Origin: CAZNPW01 sp964575185 | GTDB lineage: Bacteria > Pseudomonadota > Alphaproteobacteria > Rhodobacterales > Rhodobacteraceae | NCBI GenBank assembly: GCA_964575185.1 | Contig: CAZNPW010000043.1 | Coordinates: 1-24,749 of the forward strand | Reading direction: 5' to 3' | Length of the DNA stretch: 24,749 nucleotides | Shown: piece by piece, positions 13,549-21,475 of the stretch | Numbering within the stretch: the first letter of the stretch is position 1 | Layout of the letters: every line of letters begins with the position of its first letter | The notes under the pieces: model-generated | Database searches by the model: none | Told to the model about the DNA's origin: nothing | The model's input: the letters and a program-made list of their open reading frames with translations, nothing else | Position numbers and translations under genes: made by a program

Positions 13549-13724
13549 CCTGGCACCAGATCGCCCGTTCGGTTGCCGCGCAGCGGGCCGCGACGGTGTC
13601 GCCGGGACCCGCCGTCGTTGCCATGCAGCGCGGGCGCGCCCGGAAGATCGGAAAGGGTGCCTCGGGTCCGGTGCCGGTGGCCGTGCCGGGCGCCTCTCTG
13701 CGGCGCGGCTTTCCGGGCCGGTAA
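13545..13724 (+). CDS. candidate 59-aa basic peptide between fabI and gpt
   Basis: An ATG overlapping the fabI stop (ATGA, 13545-13548) opens a 59-codon frame ending in TAA at 13722-13724, just inside the gpt ribosome binding site. The peptide is basic (MTWHQIARSVAAQRAATV, later RGRARKIGKGASG). Close coupling on both sides suggests translation, but composition alone would allow such an open frame. The same stretch has a GC-rich inverted repeat (GCGCCCGG at 13636-13643, CCGGGCGC at 13686-13693), so it may instead be an untranslated leader of gpt. No family recognised. Confidence 0.35.
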   Translation: MTWHQIARSVAAQRAATVSPGPAVVAMQRGRARKIGKGASGPVPVAVPGASLRRGFPGR

Positions 13725-13736
13725 AAGGAGATCACC

Positions 13737-14240
13737 ATGTCCGACCGCCTGCCGCACGAAAAGGGGTTCCACGTCAGCTGGGACCAGATCCACCGCGACG
13801 CCCGTGCGCTTGCCTGGCGGCTGGACGGGCGAGGGCCCGATGAGGGCGCGTGGAAGGCCGTGGTCGCGGTCACGCGCGGGGGCCTCGTGCCCGCGATGAT
13901 CGTGGCGCGCGAGCTCGACGTGCGGGTGATCGACACGATCAGCGTGAAGTCCTACAACCACCAGGCGCAGCTCGAGGCGCGGGTGCTGAAGGCCCCGCAG
14001 GACAGCCTGATGGGGGACGGGACGGGCATCCTGATCGTCGACGACCTGGTCGACAGCGGCAAGACGCTGGAGCTGGTGCGGCGGCTCTACCCCCAGGCGC
14101 ATTTCGCCGCCGTCTACGCCAAGCCGCAGGGCAAGCCGCAGGTCGACAGCTACGTCACCGAGGTCAGCCAGGACACCTGGATCTTCTTTCCCTGGGACAT
14201 GGCGCTGCAATACGTGCAGCCGATGCGCGGCACGGACTGA
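13737..14240 (+). CDS. gpt: xanthine-guanine phosphoribosyltransferase
   Basis: This 167-aa purine-salvage enzyme transfers phosphoribose from PRPP to guanine or xanthine. The PRPP motif is ILIVDDLVDSGKTLEL and the N-terminal loop is VAVTRGGLVPAMIVARELD. The aromatic PWDMALQYVQP near the C-terminus fits the Gpt type that stacks on the purine. Length fits (about 150-170). AAGGAG sits 6 nt before the ATG, among the best ribosome binding sites here. It may be co-transcribed with fabI. A hairpin repeat 27 nt after its stop could act as terminator. Confidence 0.93.
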   Translation: MSDRLPHEKGFHVSWDQIHRDARALAWRLDGRGPDEGAWKAVVAVTRGGLVPAMIVARELDVRVIDTISVKSYNHQAQLEARVLKAPQDSLMGDGTGILIVDDLVDSGKTLELVRRLYPQAHFAAVYAKPQGKPQVDSYVTEVSQDTWIFFPWDMALQYVQPMRGTD

Positions 14241-14267
14241 GGTCGACCCCCGGCGGCGCGGTCGCGC

Positions 14268-14319
14268 GGGGGTTTCACACCCCCTGCACCCCCGTGGAGT
14301 ATTTCGACCGGAAAGAGGG
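14268..14319 (+). repeat. dispersed hairpin repeat, copy 1
   Basis: It starts with a hairpin (GGGGG at 14268-14272, CCCCC at 14280-14284) and continues with CCCCCGTGGAGTATTT, then CGGAAAGAGGG. Copy 2 has the same order on the other strand. I recall this kind of GC-hairpin plus GGAGTATTT tail as frequent at gene ends in Rhodobacterales. It lies just after gpt and may help terminate it. Confidence 0.7.
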
Positions 14320-14779
14320 TGCGGACGCGCGCGATGTCGAGGGTGCCTGTCGGGTGCGGAGCCGCGGCCGTGCGCTCTTTGACGCCGGGTGGCCGTGTCA
14401 CCCGTCAGGCACGTTTCGCCGGGGGCGGGGCCGCGCGATGGCGGACGAGGCCATTAACCTTAATGCCGCGTTCCTGTCGGCCGTCAACCGGGATGGTTCC
14501 CGAAGAGACCGCGCGTGTCATGGCGGCGAGCGCACGCTGCAACCGGTGGCCATCCGGCGAACGGCTGGACATCGGACGCGACGGGTCTCGCCGTCCCCGC
14601 CGGCCGACCCGGCGCGGTCCGGCAATGGGGGCAGGTCCACCGCATCCGCACCTGGCCTGCCCCCTGGACAAGATTGCCGCGCCACGCTGGGATCGCGACC
14701 CTCTTCCCGGACGATCATCGGCTCTCCAGCCTGTACCGTGCGTCCACGTGACATGATTCTGTTTAACAACCTCTTGCTG

Positions 14780-14835
14780 CCCTCATTCCGGCTCAAATAC
14801 TCCACGGGGGGTCCGGGGGGCGTGAAGCCCCCCGG
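14780..14835 (-). repeat. dispersed hairpin repeat, copy 2 (inverted)
   Basis: On the minus strand it reads hairpin, then CCCCCCGTGGAGTATTT, then CCGGAATGAGGG, matching copy 1 nearly base for base through the tail. The hairpin at 14813-14835 has a perfect 9-bp stem (CCGGGGGGC/GCCCCCCGG) and loop GTGAA. It lies 27 nt before the aminotransferase start. Confidence 0.7.
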
Positions 14836-14862
14836 TTCTGCCCGCAGCACGAGGACCCAACG

Positions 14863-16026
14863 ATGCTCTTGAACCCTGCCTTCGCCGCGACCGACGCCCC
14901 GCCCGTCATGGAGGCGCGGCGCTGGGCGATGGAGGCCACCCATCCGCCGGGCCGCCCGCTCATCAACGTGAGCCAGGCCGCGCCGGTCGACCCGCCGCCG
15001 CCCGGGCTACGACAGGCCATTGCGGAGGCTGCGCTGCACGACCCGGGTGCGCATCTCTACGGGCCGGTCCTGGGCCTGCCGGCCCTGCGGGCCGAGATCG
15101 CGGCGCACTGGTCGGGGGCCTATGGCGGGCGCATCGGCGAGGGTCAGGTGGCGATCACCCAAGGCTGCAACCAGGCCTTCACGGCGGTGATGGCGACGCT
15201 CGCGGGGCCGGGGGACGAGGTGATCCTGCCGGTCCCGTGGTATTTCAACCACAAGATGTGGCTCGACATGGCGGGGGTCACGACGGTGCCGCTGCGCGCC
15301 GGACCCGGGCTGATCCCGGAACCCGACGCCGCCGCGGCGCTGGTCACGCCGCGCACCCGCGCCATCGTGCTCGTCACGCCGAACAACCCCGGCGGGGTCG
15401 AATACCCGGCCGCGACGGTCGCGGCCTTCCGCGACCTGGCGCGGATGCGGGGGCTCGCGCTGGTCGTGGACGAGACCTACCGCGACTTCGACAGCCGGAC
15501 GGGCGCGCCGCACGGGCTGTTCGCCGACCCGGACTGGGACGCGACGCTGATCCACCTCTACTCCTTCTCGAAGGCCTACCGGCTGACCGGGCACCGCGTC
15601 GGCGCGATCGTCGCAAGCCGCGCGCGGCTGGCCGAGGTGGAGAAGTTCCTCGACACCGTCGCGATCTGCCCGGGCCAGCTCGGCCAGATCGCCGCGCTCT
15701 GGGGGATGCGGAACCTTGGCCAGTGGGTCGCGGGCGAACGGGCCGAGATCCTGTCGCGTCGCGCCGCCATCGCCGCGGCGCTGCCGCGGGCGGGGTGGGA
15801 GGTGCTGGGCTGCGGGGCCTATTTCGCCTATGCCCGGCCGCCCTTCGACCTCGACAGCCCGGTCCTCGCCCGCAGGCTGGTGCACGACGCGTCGGTGCTG
15901 ATGCTGCCCGGCACGATGTTCAACCCGGCGGGCGAGGGCCTGCGCGACATGCGCATCGCCTTCGCCAACATCGACGCGGGCGGCATCGCGGAATTGTCAC
16001 GCAGGCTTGCGGCCTTCCGGCCGTGA
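14863..16026 (+). CDS. PLP-dependent class I/II aminotransferase
   Basis: This 387-aa fold-type I enzyme has the PLP-binding Lys237 in SFSKAYRLTGHRVG, Asp203 in VVDETYRDF, Asn175 in TPNNPGG, and the GCNQAF loop near 101-106. The final Arg for the substrate carboxylate is in DMRIAFANID. This is the aspartate/aromatic aminotransferase superfamily; the substrate cannot be told from the sequence. GAGG lies 8 nt before the ATG. It precedes a PpiD-like gene after 57 nt on the same strand. No metabolic neighbour suggests its role. Confidence 0.9.
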   Translation: MLLNPAFAATDAPPVMEARRWAMEATHPPGRPLINVSQAAPVDPPPPGLRQAIAEAALHDPGAHLYGPVLGLPALRAEIAAHWSGAYGGRIGEGQVAITQGCNQAFTAVMATLAGPGDEVILPVPWYFNHKMWLDMAGVTTVPLRAGPGLIPEPDAAAALVTPRTRAIVLVTPNNPGGVEYPAATVAAFRDLARMRGLALVVDETYRDFDSRTGAPHGLFADPDWDATLIHLYSFSKAYRLTGHRVGAIVASRARLAEVEKFLDTVAICPGQLGQIAALWGMRNLGQWVAGERAEILSRRAAIAAALPRAGWEVLGCGAYFAYARPPFDLDSPVLARRLVHDASVLMLPGTMFNPAGEGLRDMRIAFANIDAGGIAELSRRLAAFRP

Positions 16027-16083
16027 CTTCTTGCCTGCGGGGGCGCTTGTCTCTAGGAAAGCGCGACTGTCAGGGGGTGCGGC

Positions 16084-17955
16084 ATGGCGAAGGACACCGA
16101 AGGCCGGAAAGGACCGAACCCGGTCGCGCGCACCGCGGTCTGGATCCTGATCGGGTTCCTGCTGATCGGCCTCGCGGGCTTCGGGATCGAGAACTTCGGC
16201 GGGCGCGTCGCCACCGTCGGGCAGGTCGGCGACCGCGACATCGGCACCACCGACTATGCCCGCGCGCTGCAGCAAGAGCAGAACGCCCTGTCGGCGCAGA
16301 TGGGCCAGGCCGTGACCTTCGCGCAGATGCAGGCGCTGGGGATGGACGCGCGGGTGCGCCAGAGCCTGGTCCTGCGCGCGGCGCTCGACAACGAGGCCGA
16401 GCGGATGGGCCTGTCGGCCGGCGACGCGCGGGTCGCGGCAGAGGTGCGGGCGATCCCGGCCTTCCAGGGACTTGACGGCCAGTTCGACCGCGCCGCCTAC
16501 GGCGAGATCGTCGCGCGCGAGGGCCTGACCGAGGCGGAGTTCGAGACCCGCGTGCGCGAGGACGTGGCGCGCAGCCTGCTGCAGGGGGCCATCGTCGGCG
16601 GCTTTGCCGCGCCAGCGGCAATGACCGGCACGCTTTATGCCTGGGTCGACGAACGGCGCGGGTTCAGCGTCCTGCCGCTGACCGAGGCCGACCTGTCGGC
16701 GCCGCTGCCGGCGGCGACGGACGCCGAGCTGCAGGGCTTCTACGACGCGAACCTGGCGACCTTCACCGCCCCCGAGAAGAAGCGCATCGCCTATGCGGTG
16801 CTGCTGCCCGAGACGCTCGCGCCCGGGATCGCGCTCGACGAGACGGCGCTGCGGGCGGCCTACGACGCGCGCATCGCCGAGTTCGTGCAGCCCGAGCGGC
16901 GGCTGGTCGAGCGGCTCGTCTACCCCGACCAGGCGCAGGCCGAGGCGGCGAAGGCGCGGCTCGACGCGGGCGAGGTGACCTACGACCAGCTCGTGGCCGA
17001 GCGCGGCCTCGCGATGACCGACGTGGACATGGGCGATGTCACGCCCGCCGACCTGGGCGGCGCGGGCGAGGCGGTGTTCGCCCTGACCGCGCCGGGGGTC
17101 GTCGGGCCGCTGCCGTCGGAGTTCGGGCCGGCGCTCTACCGGATGAACGCGGTGCTGGCGGCGCAGCAGGTGACCTTCGACGAGGCGCGGGTCGATCTGG
17201 CCGCAGAGGCGCAGGGCGATGCGGCCCGCCGCGAGATCGCCGGGCGGGTGGAGGCGATCAACGACGCGCTGGCCGGCGGGGCGACGCTGCAGGATCTGGC
17301 GACCGAGCAGGGCATGACGCTCGGCACGCTCGACTACGTGCAGGGCGGCGACAACGCCGACCCCGTCGCCGGGTATGCCGCCTTCCAGAATGCGGCGAAT
17401 GCGCTGGCCGAGGGCGACTTCCCCGCGGCGGTGACGCTGGACGACGGCGGCGTCGTGGTGATGGAGCTGACCGAGACGGTGCCGCCCGCGCCGATCCCCT
17501 TTGCCGAGGCGCGCGCGGCGGTGGAGGCCGCCTGGCGGGCCGACGCGCTGCGCAAGGCCCTTGCCGCGCGCGGGGCGGAGATCAAGGCCGCGGTCGACGG
17601 CGGCGCGGCGCTGGGCGGCTACGGCATCGTCGAGGTCGTGACCGGGATCACCCGGCAGGGTTTCGTCGAGGGCCTGCCGCCCGAGGTGATCGCGGCCGCC
17701 TTCGGGATGCAGCCGGGCGAGGTGCGGCTGGTCGAGGCCGGCGGCTGGGTCGGCCTGGTGCGGCTCGACCGGATCACCCCGGCCGCGACCGGCACGCCCG
17801 AGGCGACCGCGGTCCGCGGCGCGCTCGGCGCGCAGATCGAACAGGCCATCGCGCAGGACGCCTTCGCCGCCTACCAGGCGGCGCTGTCGGCCGAGGCGGG
17901 GATCCGGCTGGACCAGCGGGCGATCGACGCGGTGCACGCGACCTTCGCCCGGTGA
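16084..17955 (+). CDS. PpiD-like periplasmic peptidyl-prolyl isomerase (SurA-N type)
   Basis: This 623-aa membrane-anchored chaperone has a cytoplasmic start (about 1-17), one membrane segment at about 18-36 (TAVWILIGFLLIGLAGFGI), and a periplasmic part. A SurA_N-like helical region covers about 45-180 (VGDRDIGTTDYARALQQEQ, FQGLDGQFDRAAYGEIV). A parvulin-like region follows at about 250-370 (RRLVERLVYPDQAQAEAAKARL, then FALTAPGVVGPLPSEFGPALYRM). A second such region near the C-terminus (GMQPGEVRLVEAGGWVGLVRLDRI) is degenerate. PpiD binds outer-membrane proteins leaving the Sec translocon (established for the family). It sits 10 nt before trpE and is probably co-transcribed with it, an association I recall in Rhodobacterales. 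Confidence 0.88.
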   Translation: MAKDTEGRKGPNPVARTAVWILIGFLLIGLAGFGIENFGGRVATVGQVGDRDIGTTDYARALQQEQNALSAQMGQAVTFAQMQALGMDARVRQSLVLRAALDNEAERMGLSAGDARVAAEVRAIPAFQGLDGQFDRAAYGEIVAREGLTEAEFETRVREDVARSLLQGAIVGGFAAPAAMTGTLYAWVDERRGFSVLPLTEADLSAPLPAATDAELQGFYDANLATFTAPEKKRIAYAVLLPETLAPGIALDETALRAAYDARIAEFVQPERRLVERLVYPDQAQAEAAKARLDAGEVTYDQLVAERGLAMTDVDMGDVTPADLGGAGEAVFALTAPGVVGPLPSEFGPALYRMNAVLAAQQVTFDEARVDLAAEAQGDAARREIAGRVEAINDALAGGATLQDLATEQGMTLGTLDYVQGGDNADPVAGYAAFQNAANALAEGDFPAAVTLDDGGVVVMELTETVPPAPIPFAEARAAVEAAWRADALRKALAARGAEIKAAVDGGAALGGYGIVEVVTGITRQGFVEGLPPEVIAAAFGMQPGEVRLVEAGGWVGLVRLDRITPAATGTPEATAVRGALGAQIEQAIAQDAFAAYQAALSAEAGIRLDQRAIDAVHATFAR

Positions 17956-17965
17956 GGGCCGCGCG

Positions 17966-19474
17966 ATGACCCTCACGCCCGACTTCGCCACCTTCGCCGC
18001 CGCCTGGGAGCGGGGCGAGAACGGGCTCGTCTGGGCGCGGATCGCGGCCGACCTCGACACGCCGGTGTCGCTGATGCTGAAGCTGACCGAGGCGCGGGCC
18101 GATGCCTTCATGCTGGAAAGCGTGACGGGGGGCGAGGTGCGGGGGCGCTACAGCATCATCGGGATGAAGCCCGACCTGATCTGGCGCTGCCGGGACGGCC
18201 GGTCCGAGGCCAACCGCGAGGCGCGGTTCGACGCGGGCGCGTTCCGGCCGCTGGAGGGCCATCCGCTCGACACGCTGCGGGCGCTGATCGCGGAAAGCCG
18301 GGTGGCGCTGCCCGAGGGGATGCCCGCGGCGGCGGTGGGGCTGTTCGGCTACCTCGGCTACGACATGATCCGGCTGGTGGAGCACCTTCCGGACGTGAAC
18401 CCCGACCCGCTGGGCCTGCCCGACGCGGTGCTGCTGCGGCCGTCGGTCGTGGCGGTGCTCGACGGGGTGAAGGGCGAGGTCACGATCGTGGCCCCGGCCT
18501 GGGCGGGCAGCGGGCTGTCGGCGCGGGCGGCCTATGCGCAGGCGGGCGAGCGGGTGATGGACAGCTTGCGCGACCTCGACCGCGCGCCGCAGGCGGCGCG
18601 CGATCTGGGCGAGGCCGCCCCGGTCGGTCCGGCGACGTCGAATTTCACGCACGACGCCTACAAGGCGGCGGTGGCGAAGGCGCAGGACTACATCCGCGCG
18701 GGCGACATCTTCCAGGTCGTGCCGAGCCAGCGCTGGGCGCAGGACTTCGCGCTGCCGCCCTTCGCCTTCTACCGGTCCCTGCGGCGGATGAACCCGTCGC
18801 CCTTCATGTTCTTCTTCAATTTCGGCGGCTTCCAGGTTGTGGGGGCGAGCCCGGAGATCCTCGTCCGGCTGCGCGACGGCGAGGTCACGGTGCGGCCGAT
18901 CGCGGGCACCCGGCCGCGCGGGGCCACCCCCGACCAGGACCGCGCGCTCGAGGCCGAACTTCTGGCCGATGCGAAGGAGCGGGCCGAGCACCTGATGCTA
19001 CTCGACCTCGGGCGCAACGACGTAGGGCGGGTGGCGGAGGTGGGCAGCGTGCGCCCGACCGAGACCTTCGTGATCGAGCGCTACAGCCATGTCATGCACA
19101 TCGTGTCGAACGTGGTGGGCCGCATCCGCCCCGGCGAGGACGCGCTGTCGGCCCTGCTGGCGGGGCTGCCCGCGGGGACGGTCAGCGGCGCGCCGAAGGT
19201 GCGGGCGATGCAGATCATCGACGAGCTCGAACCCGAGAAGCGCGGCGTCTACGGCGGCGGGGTGGGGTATTTCGCGGCCAACGGCGAGATGGACTTCTGC
19301 ATCGCGCTGCGCACCGCCGTGCTGCAGGACGGGGTGCTGTATACCCAGGCCGGGGGTGGCGTCGTTCACGACAGCGACCCCGAGGCGGAGTATCAGGAAA
19401 CGCTGAACAAGTCCCGCGCCCTGCGCCGCGCCGCCGAGGAGGCGGGCCGGTTCGACGGGCGCGGGAACGGCTGA
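17966..19474 (+). CDS. trpE: anthranilate synthase component I
   Basis: This 502-aa enzyme makes anthranilate from chorismate with TrpG. The feedback-inhibition segment FMLESVTGGEVRGRYS is present, so it should respond to tryptophan. Active-site blocks are GDIFQVVPSQR, GASPEILVRL, RPIAGTRPRG, HLMLLDLGRNDVGRV, RYSHVMHIVSNVVG, GTVSGAPKVRAMQIIDELEP and FCIALRTAV. It is not fused to TrpG. GAGGG lies about 8 nt before the start, overlapping the ppiD end. trpG and trpD are not adjacent: the next gene is an amidohydrolase. A small hairpin (GCGCC-TTC-GGCGC, 19488-19500) follows the stop and could be a weak terminator. Confidence 0.97.
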   Translation: MTLTPDFATFAAAWERGENGLVWARIAADLDTPVSLMLKLTEARADAFMLESVTGGEVRGRYSIIGMKPDLIWRCRDGRSEANREARFDAGAFRPLEGHPLDTLRALIAESRVALPEGMPAAAVGLFGYLGYDMIRLVEHLPDVNPDPLGLPDAVLLRPSVVAVLDGVKGEVTIVAPAWAGSGLSARAAYAQAGERVMDSLRDLDRAPQAARDLGEAAPVGPATSNFTHDAYKAAVAKAQDYIRAGDIFQVVPSQRWAQDFALPPFAFYRSLRRMNPSPFMFFFNFGGFQVVGASPEILVRLRDGEVTVRPIAGTRPRGATPDQDRALEAELLADAKERAEHLMLLDLGRNDVGRVAEVGSVRPTETFVIERYSHVMHIVSNVVGRIRPGEDALSALLAGLPAGTVSGAPKVRAMQIIDELEPEKRGVYGGGVGYFAANGEMDFCIALRTAVLQDGVLYTQAGGGVVHDSDPEAEYQETLNKSRALRRAAEEAGRFDGRGNG

Positions 19475-19604
19475 AGCGCGATCCCGAGCGCCTTCGGCGC
19501 GCCGTGTCATCTCGCGGGCCTGGCTGCGCAGGTCCCGCTGCGGTGCCTTTCCGCTTGCCCGGCCCGGCCCGCGGGCCGACACTGGGGGTGAAGGAGTCCC
19601 TGCC

Positions 19605-20762
19605 ATGCCCGTCAAGAACCGCATCGCCGATCTCGCCCCGGTCATCGCCGCCTGGCGGCGCGATTTCCATGCGCACCCCGAGCTGATGTTCGATGTCCAC
19701 CGGACGGCGGGGCGTGTCGCCGACCTGCTGCGGTCCTTCGGCGTGGACGAGGTGGTGGAGGGGGTCGGCCGCACCGGCGTCGTGGGCGTGATCCGGGGGC
19801 AGCGGTCCGGCCGCACCGTGGGCCTGCGCGCCGACATGGACGCGCTGCCGATCCACGAGGCGACGGGCGCGCCGCATGCCTCGACCGTGCCGGGCCGGAT
19901 GCACGCCTGCGGGCACGACGGGCATACCGCCATGCTGCTCGGCGCCGCGCAGTATCTGGCCGAGACGCGGGCCTTCGCGGGCACCGTCGTGGTGATCTTC
20001 CAGCCGGCCGAGGAAGGCGGCGGCGGCGGGCGCGAGATGGTCGCCGATGGAATGATGGACCGCTTCGGCATCGACGAGGTCTACGGGATGCACAACATGC
20101 CCGGCATCCCCGTCGGCCATTTCGCGATCCGCCCCGGCGCGATGATGGCGGCGGCGGACCAGTTCGACATCGTGCTCACCGGCAAGGGCGGCCATGCCGC
20201 GCGGCCGCACGACGGGATCGACACGATGGTGGTGGCCGCGCACCTCATCACCGCGCTGCAGACGATCGCGAGCCGCAACGTCGACCCGCTGGCGCAGGTG
20301 GTGGTCAGCGTCACGGCGGTGGACAGCGGGCCTGCCGCGCACAACGTCATCCCGCAGACGGTGCGGCTGAAGGGGACGGTGCGGACGATGGACGCCCGCG
20401 TGCAGGACGCGGTCGAGGTGCGCCTGAAGGCCATCGCCGCAGGCATCGCCGCGACCTTCGGCGCGGCGGCGGCGGTCGACTATCGCCGCGGCTATCCGGT
20501 GACGGTGAACGCGGCCGAGAACACGGGCTTCGCGGTGGATGCCGCGCGCCGGATCAGCGACCACGTCGACGCCGACACCGCGCCGCTGATGGGGGCCGAG
20601 GATTTCAGCTTCATGCTGAACGAACGTCCGGGGGCCTACATCTTCGTCGGCAACGGCGACACCGCGATGGTGCACCACCCGGCCTACGACTTCGACGACC
20701 GGGCGATCCCGTTCGGCGCAAGCTGGTATGCGGGCATCGCCGAGGCGCGGCTGCCGCTGTAG
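19605..20762 (+). CDS. M20 family amidohydrolase (hippurate hydrolase-like)
   Basis: This 385-aa metalloenzyme removes an N-acyl group from amino acids or related amides. Metal ligands appear in RMHACGHDGHTAML, the PAEEGGGGG loop with the catalytic Glu, MHNMPGIPVGHF, and the closing GAEDFSFML. The dimerisation domain (GKGGHAARPHDGIDTM) is complete. Hippurate hydrolase, N-acetyl amino acid deacetylase and IAA-amide hydrolases share these motifs, so the substrate is open. AAGGAG lies 8 nt before the ATG. It follows trpE after 130 nt with its own likely leader, including a 14-bp palindrome at 19565-19578. A terminator hairpin lies 19 nt after its stop. Confidence 0.92.
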   Translation: MPVKNRIADLAPVIAAWRRDFHAHPELMFDVHRTAGRVADLLRSFGVDEVVEGVGRTGVVGVIRGQRSGRTVGLRADMDALPIHEATGAPHASTVPGRMHACGHDGHTAMLLGAAQYLAETRAFAGTVVVIFQPAEEGGGGGREMVADGMMDRFGIDEVYGMHNMPGIPVGHFAIRPGAMMAAADQFDIVLTGKGGHAARPHDGIDTMVVAAHLITALQTIASRNVDPLAQVVVSVTAVDSGPAAHNVIPQTVRLKGTVRTMDARVQDAVEVRLKAIAAGIAATFGAAAAVDYRRGYPVTVNAAENTGFAVDAARRISDHVDADTAPLMGAEDFSFMLNERPGAYIFVGNGDTAMVHHPAYDFDDRAIPFGASWYAGIAEARLPL

Positions 20763-20781
20763 GCCCGTCGGCGCGGGTGAG

Positions 20782-20801
20782 GCCCCGGCCTGCGCCGGGG
20801 C
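20782..20801. terminator. bidirectional hairpin between the amidohydrolase gene and ilvN
   Basis: GCCCCGGC, loop CTGC, GCCGGGGC form a perfect 8-bp stem between two convergent genes. A short TTT follows about 7 nt later on the plus strand only. Symmetry and place suggest it ends both transcripts. Confidence 0.6.
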
Positions 20802-20817
20802 GCGCCGTTTCAAGCGG

Positions 20818-21378
20818 TCAGGCTCCGCGCGACAGGGCCGCGATCCCGGTCCGGGCCATCTCGACCAGGCCGAGCGGCCGCATCAGGTCGGCGAAGGCGT
20901 CGATCTTGTCGGAGGTGCCGGTCAGCTCGAACACGAAGGACCCGAGCGTGCTGTCCACGACGCTCGCCCGGAAGATCTCGGCCAGTTGCAGCGCCTCGAT
21001 CCGCGCCGGGCCGGAGCCTGCGACCTTGAACAGCGCAAGCTCGCGCTGCACCGCGGGGCCTTCGACGGTCAGGTCGCTGACCGAATGGACCACCACCATG
21101 CGGTCGAGCTGCGCCTTGATCTGCGCGATGACCTGCGGCGTGCCGGAGGTCACGACGGTGATGCGGCTGCGGTGGCCCTGGTGGTCGACCTCGGCCACCG
21201 TCAAGCTCTCGATGTTGTAGCCGCGGCCGGAGAACAGCCCGATCACGCGGGCGAGCACGCCCGATTCGTTGTCCACCACGACCGCCAGGGTGTGCGTCTC
21301 GATCACCGGCGCGTTGGGATCGCGCAGGTCGTAGGCGGAATGGCTGGAGGAGCCTTGCTTGATGTTGAGGGCGTTCAT
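20818..21378 (-). CDS. ilvN: acetolactate synthase small subunit
   Basis: This 186-aa regulatory subunit has an N-terminal ACT domain (THTLAVVVDNESGVLARVIGLFSGRGYNIESLTV) that binds valine for feedback inhibition, and the usual C-terminal domain. I chose ATG 21378; the frame is open further upstream but the extra residues are not family-like. Its partner ilvB is normally directly upstream, but here two foreign genes lie between, so ilvN must be expressed from a longer transcript or an internal promoter. The host-like leader covers about 21379-21440. Confidence 0.95.
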   Translation of the reverse strand: MNALNIKQGSSSHSAYDLRDPNAPVIETHTLAVVVDNESGVLARVIGLFSGRGYNIESLTVAEVDHQGHRSRITVVTSGTPQVIAQIKAQLDRMVVVHSVSDLTVEGPAVQRELALFKVAGSGPARIEALQLAEIFRASVVDSTLGSFVFELTGTSDKIDAFADLMRPLGLVEMARTGIAALSRGA

Positions 21379-21475
21379 GCGGGTTCCAGTTCCTTTAGGC
21401 GGCGAAGTGTTCGATCGAGGCTGCGGCAATTGTCGCGCGCAACCTGCGGATCCCAAGATCGTTTAACGAATAGAC
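21379..21475 (-). other. leader of ilvN, right edge of the host sequence
   Basis: These 97 nt separate the Toprim-like gene from ilvN. Composition shifts from host-like GC-rich (up to about 21450) to AT-richer beyond, so the left insertion boundary is probably close to 21440-21475. No flanking repeat matching the region near 23132 was found by eye. Confidence 0.35.

Larger units (their letters stand above)
14241..14862. other. 622-nt gene-free stretch bounded by inverted repeats
   Basis: No convincing gene lies here. The frames that are open lack ribosome binding sites and show no family likeness. Two related hairpin repeats (14268-14319 and, inverted, 14780-14835) flank about 460 nt. Inside, ATTAACCTTAAT at 14453-14464 and TTTAACAACC near 14762 are the only AT-rich spots. 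A frame starting with ATG at 14439 (MADEAINLNAAFLSAV) looks protein-like for about 20 codons and then loses that character, so a decayed gene is possible. Confidence 0.5.

Noticed and set aside
14453..14464. CtrA-like TTAA pair
   Set aside because: The two TTAA are 2 nt apart, not the 7 nt of the CtrA site.
15997..18111. 704-codon open frame on the minus strand
   Set aside because: It is antisense to the aminotransferase end, the PpiD-like gene and the trpE start. The His/Arg/Gly-rich translation has no family features and results from high GC.
19215..20813. 532-codon minus-strand frame
   Set aside because: Antisense to trpE and the M20 amidohydrolase, with shadow composition.
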